This document shows positions 1 through 6,502 of a DNA stretch of 12,038 nucleotides, in pieces; within the stretch, counting starts at the first letter, position 1, and each line of letters starts with the position of its first letter. Source of the stretch: Phoronis pallida (taxonomy: Eukaryota; Phoronida; Phoronidae); NCBI GenBank assembly GCA_028565715.1, contig JAOXYC010193909.1, positions 1-12,038 of the forward strand. The letters run 5' to 3'. Under the pieces are notes generated by a model, which was not told where the DNA came from, did no database searches, and was given only the letters and a program-made list of their open reading frames with translations. The position numbers and the translations under genes were made by a program.

Positions 1-137
1 CCATTTAACGTACTCATCCGAGGCACGAGGAATTCACAGTTCCCAAAGTGGCAAGTCAGATTCGTGCGAGGACGAATTAAGGCGTCGATCCCGGGTCCCC
101 AGGATCGTGAGTCTAGTGCGTTAACCACTCGACCACA
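1..137 (-). repeat. tRNA-derived SINE fragment
   Basis: Read on the minus strand, this stretch begins with a Pol III A-box-like sequence (complement of 118-136, GTGGTCGAGTGGTTAACGC). A degenerate B box follows (complement of 81-91, GGATCGACGCC). The spacing and sequence resemble the head of a Leu/Ser-type tRNA. Positions 1-73 would be the tRNA-unrelated body, running off the left edge of the window. There is no intact cloverleaf, so this is a retroposed SINE copy rather than a tRNA gene. The family name is not known to me. Confidence 0.7.
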
Positions 138-722
138 TATAATCTATCATATATTGAAATATTATGCTGCTGACACAGTTGAAATATTTTAAAATAATAA
201 ACGGAGATAACAGTTAATGCTGTTTATACTAATAGTTCTTGTAATTTGTTTAAAACCGTTAACCAGTGTTAACAGCGGGTGTTTGAGCAAAACAAACAGC
301 TAGAGCGAAAAAAACTAAATTGTCAAATGCAACTGAACTAGCAGTCACTCTTTGGCTGCTGTCACCAATCAGTGCTGGGAATCAGTGACCCTGGTGACAG
401 GGTGAACAGTGTGTACAGTGAACAATGTTGTTTAGTGTTGTTCAAAGTGGACTTTCAAGACGTTTTCAATGGAACAAATTACAAATGTTTCAACTTCAAG
501 AATTGACTTATGAAATAAATGTCATACGTACCATATTTTTTAATAAATATTCACATTCAACACAGAAAGATTACAACAATGTCATAATTTGACGACCGAG
601 ACCCTCGTATACAGTTGTTTAAATGTGAACTGCAATAAATCAGTGTCTGAAATGCAGTTTGTGTGATTTACGGAAGTAAGCTACATTGACAACTGGACAA
701 AGTCTCAATGCTAAAGCATAAC
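138..722 (+). promoter_or_regulatory. CRLS1 upstream region and probable non-coding first exon
   Basis: No protein-coding exon is supported here. The stretch is AT-rich, without a convincing TATA box. It carries a CCAAT box at 365-369 in the context CACCAATCAG, a good match to the NF-Y consensus, inside an inverted repeat (359-366 with 393-400). The end of the stretch (about 660-722) looks like the last part of a non-coding exon, because a consensus donor (AAC|gtaagt) follows at 723. The transcription start cannot be placed from sequence alone. Confidence 0.5.
359..400. repeat. Inverted repeat around a CCAAT box
   Basis: CTGTCACC (359-366) is complemented perfectly by GGTGACAG (393-400), with 26 bases between. 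The left arm runs into a CCAATCAG element (365-372). The location upstream of CRLS1 suggests a promoter element, but that role is inferred. Confidence 0.45.
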
Positions 723-865
723 GTAAGTAAATTAACAAAATGTAACATTTTTTGCAAATTATTCTTGTACATATTTTGTAAAATTGTATTTTTCTGAGAA
801 CTGGATAAAATAACGTGCCATTTTCAGTATATTAAAGGATTAACTGTTCTAATTTATATTTGCAG
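723..865 (+). other. Putative 5' UTR intron of CRLS1
   Basis: A strong donor (AAC|gtaagt at 723) and a strong acceptor (tttatatttgcag ending at 865) bound 143 bases. They lie just before the CRLS1 coding start, and both sites fit the consensus well. If it is spliced, an upstream ORF starting at ATG 708 would continue across the junction and end with TAA at 938-940, giving 29 codons plus stop. Splicing is inferred; transcript data are needed to confirm it. Confidence 0.5.
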
Positions 866-881
866 ATTGAGACTAAAATTC

Positions 882-893
882 AATATGGCGGCC
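882..893 (+). promoter_or_regulatory. YY1-like motif in CRLS1 leader
   Basis: AATATGGCGGCC matches the ATGGCGGC core typical of YY1 sites just downstream of start sites in housekeeping and nuclear-encoded mitochondrial genes. Its place about 75 bases before the CRLS1 start codon fits that pattern. It also supplies the ATG of a short upstream ORF (885-908). Confidence 0.4.
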
Positions 894-969
894 TCCATGA
901 AAACATGATTTTGAGGAACAGCAAGAATATGTGGACGTAAAAATGTCGTTTCTGCTGAAATCATGTTGA
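885..969 (+). promoter_or_regulatory. Two short upstream ORFs before the CRLS1 start
   Basis: The first uORF (885-908) reads MAASMKT-stop. The second (943-969) reads MSFLLKSC-stop and overlaps the CRLS1 ATG at 963 in another frame. Its stop codon shares a base with the second in-frame CRLS1 methionine codon (TGATG at 967-971). This arrangement would allow reinitiation at Met3 after uORF termination. Whether these uORFs are translated is unknown. Confidence 0.45.
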
Positions 970-1382
970 TGAAAACGTTCAAAACATGCAAACAATTACC
1001 TGGATTGGTCCGGCAATGCATCTCTTGTTTAGATTTTGTCCAAAAACCTTTAAGTCGGTTTCAAACTAGTGTTTGCTGCAGAGTAAATCGACAATCCAGC
1101 CGTTCAGTTTCATTGAGTGCGTGTGCACCGAACTACCGCAATGTTAATTTGGCTAGACGGTCAAAATATTGCTATTCTTATACAAGGTGGCAAAGCAATT
1201 ATCCTAGAACTTTGTTTGTAAAGTCTGTTTTGCCTGCGACACATAATGCATGTTCAAACATAGCACTGCAGTTTCCCCAGGCATTTTCGACCTCCTTGAC
1301 GTTACATTGTAAAGATGAAGGGAAAGGTTCTACAGAAGATAAATCCAACAGCTCAAAGATTAAAGATAAGATTGGAGAGTTG
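963..1382 (+). CDS. CRLS1: CRLS1 exon 1: start codon and mitochondrial presequence
   Basis: It encodes residues 1-140, beginning MLMKTFKTCKQLPG. It is Arg/Lys/Ser-rich with few acidic residues until a charged KDEGKGSTEDK linker near its end, which fits a cleaved presequence followed by a matrix-side segment. The exon ends phase 0 at GAGTTG|gttagt. This donor is weaker than the others, but it joins in frame to ADDIKTIPN in exon 2. Reading through would give a stop after CGYKV. Confidence 0.88.
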
Positions 1383-3243
1383 GTTAGTAGTTCAGTTTGT
1401 GGTTATAAAGTTTAACCTTCAGCCATTCGACCCAGATTTTATTATTATACAGGTGTAATAACAACTGAAAGCCTTCATTTTGGTCACAACCATACATTTA
1501 TGCATAACTTATCGTCCATTAAGAAAGCATAAATTGCTTTTTGAAAAAGAACCACTAGAAAAACTTTTTAAAAATGTCTTAGTAGAGGTTGGTCACTATT
1601 AGTAGTACAATAGAAATTAACTTTTGTCAAAGTTCTCTGAGAATGCTTCCGTTGTCTCATAATTGGAGCAATTAATGTAAGCATGGCAACAGAATCATCC
1701 TACAACCAGCCTAACAACAAAGTTAGAATCTGTAGAAATTTATTATTTATTCCTTTCCAAGGAAATGAAGATATGTTAAATATTTTTTTGTCAATTTCAG
1801 TGTTTTTTATTCACCACTACTAAACTCCATATTTTATTTGTAGGCTGATGATATCAAGACAATCCCCAATATGTTAACCATGTCTAGAGTAGTACTGGCT
1901 CCGGTGTGTGGATATCTAGTACTTCAGGGAAGCTTCAACATGGCATTTGGTCTCTTTATCTTTGCTGGGTTTACTGATTTGGTTTGTATATTTATTAACT
2001 CATTTTTTTGAGTTGATGTGAACTGTATTTGCTCGAGAAAAGCTTAATTTTTCTCCCATTCACAAACATTGTGTTTGAGTAAGACTTTTCTTCAAAGCTC
2101 CTACGACTGTACTGTAAATGAGTAAACATGAGATGATTTGACCACCTGTCTCGGTTTACCACACTAATTCTCACACCGCTATTACGAGCCCTGTGGCTTT
2201 TCTTGTTACATTCCTATAAAATATTTTTGATCCAATTTTCTCCAGGAGTGCTTCTATATTTTTTAGAATTTTTTGATTATTTGTTCTGCAAATAATGAAA
2301 AACACAGGAATGGATTATTTTTTCAATCAATGTATTTCAGTTGGATGGTTATATTGCCAGGAGGTTCCCTAGTCAAAGCTCAGTCTTTGGTAGTGTTATT
2401 GACCCGCTAGCTGACAAGTTCTTGGTCACAATCCTTACTGTATCACTCACCATGGTAGACTTAATACCACGTAAGTATTTTTTTGTCGCTTTTAACAGAA
2501 CATTTTTTGTGAACTCATTTGGAATTTAAAGGTTACCATACTTTGGCATATCAAAATTTGGTTGAAGAGGGCCATTTGGTTTTTACCCCAGTCTTAGCCA
2601 ACTCATAGTTTGGCCCAACCGAGTTTTTCCATTTTCCAAATTTATAACCCTTGGACCTTTCAACTGTCACTTTGACAGTGTTTTAGTACTTTAATTTCTT
2701 TCTTAAACTCCGTTCTATTTCGGCAATAAGACCTTTTCTCAACATTTTATTACATATGAACTTTAAACTTTATAGGTATCAACATAAAAGCTACTGGTTA
2801 ATTCTTTATCACGCCTAGTTTCGACATATTGTCCTTCTCAAGTGATGTTTTCTATCTAACGCGTCTCTTGCGTTAGGTGCAGATTATATCTTTCCTCTTA
2901 TGTCTTAGCATGGCATCATCACTGTAAACCTCGGTTACACTCATCACATACCCCATTTCCTGCTCGTCTCCATGGTCTTCTAAAACATGAGGAGAAGAAG
3001 AAACGTCAAGAACAGCATACAGTCGAGCATTAGAGCACAAACGTGCCATCAACAGGAAGGACAAAGAGTCTGTGTTTATAAAACATATTTTAGAAAACCA
3101 TGGAGACGAGCAGGAAACTGGGTATGTGATGAGTGTAACCGGGGTATACAGTGATGATGCCATGCTAAGACAAATCTCAGAGGCAATTAGAATGAGGAAC
3201 ACTAAAGAAAATTTAAATAATAGAGAAGAATGGAAACAAAACA

Positions 3244-3275
<32 letters not shown>

Positions 3276-5130
3276 CCAAAGCTTAGAATAACCAACAATT
3301 GAACAGAGGAAAGATATATTCTGCACGTAACGCAAAAGACGCGTTAGATGGAAAACATCATTTGAGAAGGACAATATGTCAAAACTAGCCGTGATAAAGA
3401 ATTAACCAGTAGCTTTTACGTTGAGACCTATAAAGTTTAAAGTTCATATGTAATACAATGTAGTACTTTAATATTTCCATTTTACCTTTCCTTTGTTTCT
3501 AGTTGCCTTGACTGGTTTAATCATCTTCAGAGATGTGGGTCTCATTATCGGTACTGGTTACATGAGATACACTACGTTACCAGATAATGTAAGTTCAGCT
3601 GATATAAATACTGCACAGGTTGCTGGTTATTCAAACCATTGGAGATCGATTTTCCCAAGTGCACGTTTCTCAAAAATTTTTGTAAAAGTTTTGTTTATGC
3701 GTCTTTGAAAGTTTTTATGCTATGTTTTCTAATTAATATTAGATTTTAAAAAGTTCTGTATTTGTAAAGTGATGAACATGCCAAATCATTTCAAATTGAA
3801 ATTATGTTAGTTGTAACCTCATGGCAATGAAAGGCTTAACAACTGTAAAAATAATTGAACAATTTAATTCAATGTATAATTTGCATAATTTTGAAAAGAC
3901 AGATAAATTCAGAACCCGACCGGGAATCGAACCCGGGTCTCCTATTTACATGATAGTTGTGCTAGTCCACTACACCACCGGGGTCCTAGTCATTTCTGTG
4001 CTAATTTTAACGCAATAAGCCAGTATAATTTTACCCCACAAGTGGCGCTGTGATGCACAATTTCACATGAGGATTTGTTTTGCTGAAAGCAATTAGTATA
4101 GACCACTTATAAATACATTTATTTATAATTTGTATCATTCTTTCAGGAAAAGATATCCAGGTTCTTTGATGTATCTATACAGACCTTCACAGTTCAACCA
4201 ACAACCATATCTAAGGTGATTCTAGGTGTAGCCTACTACCATTGTAGGACACATGGTTGAATATATCTTACTCTTTTGGTATTTATAATAGTATTTTTTG
4301 TAAGAATGTTAACTGCAACAAGCGGCAACAAAACTGTACCTTTTCACCATTATTTTTTGTGATGGTTCCAGATGACCTGTTCATTCTTAGTACAAACTCA
4401 TCTTTAGTTAATGATGTTCAAAAAGCATTTTGCTTAATCAACTGTTCTGGCGTGATTTAACCACTCATACATTTCAAATCTGGGCATTATACAGGTTGAC
4501 AAATGTTTGAATTGTGAACGCACTAAAAAATTTTCGAAAAACACTGAAGCATGATCAAAATAAAAGAGTTTTGTCAAAAGGTTTTGAATTTGCCTATTGT
4601 AATCTCAGAGTACACAGCCCAGTTATATGTAGGTGACCAGTAATAAGAAAACTAAATGTACATCAAATGTTTTATTATCTTCACCACCAACTAATTCTGA
4701 ATAATATATTTGTTTCAGATCAACACAGGTGTACAGTTACTACTACTAGCTTCCACATTAGGTGCTCCAGTCTTTGGTTATGTAGATCATGTACTACTAC
4801 ATTGTCTGTGGTAAGGTGGGGGGAATTATGAGTGAAATTCAGACTTATTGAATTCAGTCCAGCAAATTGGAGACCTTGGTTACTTGGTGGAGAATTTTTT
4901 TTTGCAAAACTGGATGGTGTGTGCATGTGTCTACACGATACTTTCTCTAATTTCAGTCAGAATATTTTGTCAAACTTTTGCTATTTATATCTCTCCACAT
5001 GTATGCATGTACCAAAACTAAACTTTTTTTTACAATCTGTTGCAGGTATTTGACTGCAGCCACAACATTCATGTCAGGAATAAGCTATGTAATTGCTAAA
5101 GATGCCATACGAGTAATGAAGAAAAGTTGA
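963..5130 (+). CDS. CRLS1: Cardiolipin synthase (CMP-forming), mitochondrial, 7 coding exons
   Basis: This enzyme joins CDP-diacylglycerol and phosphatidylglycerol to give cardiolipin and CMP in the mitochondrial inner membrane. Coding exons are 963-1382, 1844-1981, 2341-2470, 3503-3588, 4147-4215, 4719-4810 and 5046-5130. All junctions are GT-AG and the phases join into a 339-aa protein, slightly longer than human CRLS1 (about 300 aa). Residues 1 to about 110 are rich in Arg, Lys and Ser, as expected of a mitochondrial presequence. The CDP-alcohol phosphatidyltransferase motif is complete: D185, D188, G189, A192, R193, G203, D207 and D211, with the same spacing as I recall for the human enzyme. 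Hydrophobic segments follow in exons 2, 3, 4, 6 and 7, giving a multi-pass membrane protein. The blocks GFTDLLDGYIAR and SVIDPLADKFL identify the family. ATG 963 opens the reading frame; ATG 969 is an alternative. The gene converges on the LRR gene to its right. Confidence 0.95.
1383..1843 (+). other. CRLS1 intron 1 (461 bp)
   Basis: Non-coding AT-rich intron. I see no repeat or RNA gene in it. The pyrimidine tract before the acceptor is short (ccatattttatttgtag). Confidence 0.8.
1844..1981 (+). CDS. CRLS1: CRLS1 exon 2: start of catalytic domain
   Basis: It encodes residues 141-186 (ADDIKTIPNMLTMSRVVLAP and onward). NxLTxxR is the usual opening of class-I CDP-alcohol phosphatidyltransferases. 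Two hydrophobic segments follow. The exon ends at FTDL, so the first catalytic aspartate (D185) lies here. Acceptor tttgtag and donor TTG|gtttgt are both phase 0. Confidence 0.93.
1982..2340 (+). other. CRLS1 intron 2 (359 bp)
   Basis: Non-coding, phase 0. It interrupts the catalytic motif between D185-L186 and L187-D188. No embedded element was recognised. Confidence 0.85.
2341..2470 (+). CDS. CRLS1: CRLS1 exon 3: catalytic motif
   Basis: It encodes residues 187-229 plus one base of the next codon. It starts LDGYIARRFP and holds G203, D207 and D211 in GSVIDPLADK, so it carries most of the metal- and substrate-binding residues. Acceptor is tgtatttcag; donor C|gtaagt is phase 1. The frame continues open into the intron, but the homology stops at VDLIP. 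Confidence 0.95.
2992..3242 (+). pseudogene. GIY-YIG endonuclease-like C-terminal fragment of a retroelement
   Basis: In frame from about 2995 to 3242 the + strand reads ETSRTAYSRALEHKRA, then KDKESVFIKHILENHG, then LRQISEAIRMR and LNNREEW. GETSR-x-AY-x-R-x2-EH, followed by SxxxKHxxxxH and RQxxEAxRI...NxRxEW, is the pattern I associate with GIY-YIG nuclease domains at the end of Penelope-like and related retroelement polyproteins. The upstream GIY/YIG strand and any RT are absent, so it is a dead fragment. A damaged inverted copy of part of it is in the left arm on the minus strand. Confidence 0.6.
3244..3271. repeat. T28 mononucleotide run
   Basis: Twenty-eight consecutive T residues lie within the right arm of the foldback element. 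The matching segment is missing from the left arm. It may be a minus-strand oligo(A) tail or simply an expanded homopolymer, and its length is likely variable between individuals. Confidence 0.85.
3503..3588 (+). CDS. CRLS1: CRLS1 exon 4: membrane segment
   Basis: It completes the split codon (CTT, Leu) and encodes a hydrophobic segment (LALTGLIIFRDVGLIIG) followed by YMRYTTLPDN. The IxxRDVxLI and RYxTLP patterns match animal CRLS1. Acceptor is tttgtttctag; donor AAT|gtaagt is phase 0. Confidence 0.93.
3589..4146 (+). other. CRLS1 intron 4 (558 bp)
   Basis: Phase 0 intron. It holds a minus-strand tRNA-like sequence (about 3912-3986). The rest is AT-rich without recognisable features. Confidence 0.85.
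3912..3986 (-). repeat. tRNA-like sequence (tRNA pseudogene or SINE head)
   Basis: On the minus strand a near-complete cloverleaf can be drawn. The D arm is GTG-TAGTGGACTAG-CAC, the T arm is CCGGG-TTCGATT-CCCGG (perfect five pairs), and an acceptor stem pairs except at one position. The anticodon stem is CTAT/ATAG around loop CATGTAA. Loop position 33 is A instead of the near-invariant T, so the nominal TGT anticodon is doubtful. The A box (TGGTGTAGTGG) and B box (GGGTTCGATTCC) are good. I read it as a tRNA-derived repeat or decayed tRNA, not a working gene. Confidence 0.65.
4147..4215 (+). CDS. CRLS1: CRLS1 exon 5
   Basis: It encodes 23 residues, EKISRFFDVSIQTFTVQPTT then ISK. These correspond to the loop before KPTFISKxNT in the human enzyme. 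Acceptor ctttcag and donor AAG|gtgatt are both phase 0. At 69 bases it is too short to stand out in an ORF scan. Confidence 0.88.
4216..4718 (+). other. CRLS1 intron 5 (503 bp)
   Basis: Non-coding, AT-rich, phase 0. A 67-codon open frame (4257-4460) begins inside it but resembles nothing and has no exon signals. No repeat was recognised. Confidence 0.8.
4719..4810 (+). CDS. CRLS1: CRLS1 exon 6: membrane segment
   Basis: It encodes INTGVQLLLLASTLGAPVFG and then YVDHVLLHCLW, where the last codon is split. NTxVQLxLxAxxLxAPVF is a signature of animal CRLS1. Acceptor is tgtttcag; donor TG|gtaagg is phase 2. Confidence 0.93.
5046..5130 (+). CDS. CRLS1: CRLS1 exon 7: C-terminus and stop
   Basis: It encodes the last membrane segment (YLTAATTFMSGISYVIAK) and a basic tail, AIRVMKKS, ending in TGA at 5128-5130. 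Acceptor is ctgttgcag, and phase 2 matches exon 6. Confidence 0.93.
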
Positions 5131-5270
5131 ACTGAATTATATTGTGAACAACCTTTCATAGAGTGAACCTGATTATTGAGATTATCAAGATGCTATATTG
5201 AAAATGCATGCTACCAAAGCTAATGATTTTGCATAATTGATGGTGTATTGTCTCAACTGTGATTCACAAG

Positions 5271-5381
5271 ATGGCGGAAGGTCCACCCACTCCAGATAGG
5301 AGTCAGTCTGACCTGCTGTGCATTCATGTGTATTGTCTCACTGATCAGCCAATCAGAACTCTTCAGATGCAGGAGGCATGA
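5271..5381 (+). other. Short ORF (36 aa) in the CRLS1 3' region, coding status doubtful
   Basis: The ORF starts MAEGPPTPDRSQSDLL and ends in TGA at 5379-5381. Its ATG lies in CAAGATGGCGG (5267-5277), which is both a good initiation context and a YY1-like core. I recognise no family. It could be a chance ORF, an alternative 3' exon, or part of a separate transcript. Confidence 0.25.
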
Positions 5382-6077
5382 AGTGGTTAATATGACTTCA
5401 ATAGGAATCACAGAGATTTATTTTGATATAAAAAAAAGCTTTCAGTTAAAAGTGCCATGGCAATCGCTGTATACTAATAATACAATCATGTTATCTTGTC
5501 TATAATGTTTTTTTGGGAAAGAATCGAACTTTGTACACAGATTCATTTTAGGCCGGTAACTCCATACTTGATTCAAATGATTGAGTCACTTGATGTTTTA
5601 CTAGGCCTTTTCTAGAAACAAAAAATGATTCAGTCTAGCCTTGAAAAATGAAAGAAGCCTTGGTTTATAGCGAGTGTCATGCTTATGTGTGCTTTAAGGC
5701 AATGATGAGCTTTTGCTACATGTTTTTTATGATGTACAGGATGATCCCCAAAAAGCATTGTATTTGATGTCTTGCACATCATTAACTGGGTTGTAAAATG
5801 ATGAAATTTCAAACTTATTTGCACCTATATATTCTTTATTTTATTATTAGATTGAGTTGGCCTGGGACTCTTGAGAGACATCCAAAGCGAAATTACTGGT
5901 CAAAACTTCTTGTTGCCAACAATTCACAGTTTACAAAATGTTATAAGACCTAAAAGTATATGTTTTTAGGGACCTCTGAAAATCACAGGTACATGATGAT
6001 GCAACTTATGCAGTGAGTGATTGTTTTATAATGGTCTGTTTTATTATCCAAAAACAATATTACTAAAGATTATGAAA

Positions 6078-6083
6078 AATAAA
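6078..6083 (+). terminator. CRLS1 polyadenylation signal
   Basis: This is a canonical AATAAA about 950 bases after the CRLS1 stop codon. It is followed within 30 bases by a G/T-rich stretch (TGTGTCGTGTCTC, 6095-6107), the usual downstream element. It is the best candidate end of the + strand transcript. Confidence 0.6.
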
Positions 6084-6357
6084 TAATTTTATAATGTGTC
6101 GTGTCTCTTTTTGGTAGAAGCAGTGCTGTGATCAACTGTCTTCAATTCTGAAATCAAAGAAGAAGACATCAAAACAATATTATTATTTCTTCACTTTGAA
6201 TCAAAGGTAAATCATTGAGCTCATTTGAGTTGTCTGCTACCGTAAATATAGTCAAACTAGCCCTTTTATTCTGATATCCAGAGGATATTTTTTAACAGAC
6301 GATCAACCTTTGTATTCTTATTTGTTAATTTATCTTTTTTATTTTTTTTTTTTTGAA

Positions 6358-6363
6358 TTTATT
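6358..6363 (-). terminator. Polyadenylation signal of the LRR gene
   Basis: The complement of TTTATT gives AATAAA on the minus strand, about 120 bases after the proposed stop codon at 6484-6486. A long A-rich run follows on the minus strand (complement of 6330-6354). This would leave about 240-280 bases between the convergent transcript ends. Confidence 0.5.
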
Positions 6364-6483
6364 CTTCGTTGAAACAGTAGCTGGATCAAACAGGATTCCC
6401 TCTTTCCAGAATATATGGTATCAAGGTATCTGTGGTTACAAGATTCATAAATAATACATACCTATCTGCTGTTTTCTTGGAAA

Positions 6484-6502
6484 CTAGATAACCAAATCGG
6501 AG
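6484..6502 (-). CDS. LRRC74A-like: LRR gene terminal exon (probable)
   Basis: After a strong acceptor (aactttattttctag) the joined frame reads GSDLVI and stops at TAG (6486-6484). The phase fits the preceding exon, and a poly(A) signal lies 120 bases on. A donor-like AG|gtatgt lies about 40 bases further on in another frame, so an alternative internal exon is possible. Confidence 0.55.

Larger units (their letters stand above)
2696..3460 (+). mobile_element. Foldback retroelement remnant with GIY-YIG-type coding fragment
   Basis: About 250 bases at 2743-2991 are repeated in inverted orientation at 3086-3458, with a 94-base loop between. In the outer 138-base part of the arms I count 9 mismatches by hand, about 93% identity. 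The right arm and loop contain a retroelement coding tail; the left arm is an inverted copy lacking about 126 bases. The 12-base repeat TAGTACTTTAAT flanks the whole at 2684-2695 and 3461-3472 and is a probable target-site duplication. A T28 run (3244-3271) sits in the right arm. GIY-YIG coding plus inverted partial copies suggests a Penelope-like retroelement, but no reverse transcriptase is present to prove it. Confidence 0.7.
2471..3502 (+). other. CRLS1 intron 3 (1032 bp) with inserted element
   Basis: This is the longest intron of the gene, phase 1. About 765 bases of it are a foldback retroelement remnant (2696-3460), which accounts for its size. A small perfect hairpin, ACTGTCA with TGACAGT (2663-2669 and 2673-2679), lies just left of the element. 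Confidence 0.85.
5131..6100 (+). other. CRLS1 3' UTR (inferred extent)
   Basis: This stretch runs from the stop codon to the first convincing poly(A) signal. It contains a short ORF (5271-5381) with a YY1-like motif at its start and a CCAATCAG box (5349-5356). No other gene is supported. The extent is inferred only from the poly(A) signal. Confidence 0.5.

Noticed and set aside
3244-3271. T28 run as proof of an inserted minus-strand retroposon with its own oligo(A) tail
   Set aside because: Flanking sequence continues the element's right arm and no separate target duplication was found, so homopolymer expansion is equally likely.
2873-3298. 141-aa minus-strand open frame with a Lys run
   Set aside because: It runs through the T28 run and across both arms of the foldback. 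Only the part in the left arm mirrors a retroelement tail, so it is not a gene.
3912-3986. Functional tRNA-Thr(TGT) gene
   Set aside because: A33 in the anticodon loop, a mismatched acceptor pair and only four anticodon-stem pairs argue against function.
3821-4018. 65-aa + strand open frame in CRLS1 intron 4
   Set aside because: It reads through the tRNA-like sequence in the antisense direction and has no family resemblance.
4720-4926. 68-aa minus-strand open frame
   Set aside because: It is a shadow of CRLS1 exon 6 on the opposite strand.
5630-5824. 64-aa minus-strand open frame in the CRLS1 3' UTR
   Set aside because: It has a composition typical of random AT-rich sequence and no recognisable motif or exon signals.
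6460-6502. Internal LRR exon ending at the AG|gtatgt donor near 6460
   Set aside because: The phase from the previous exon gives a stop (TAG, 6484-6486) before that donor. The open alternative frame would need a different upstream donor.
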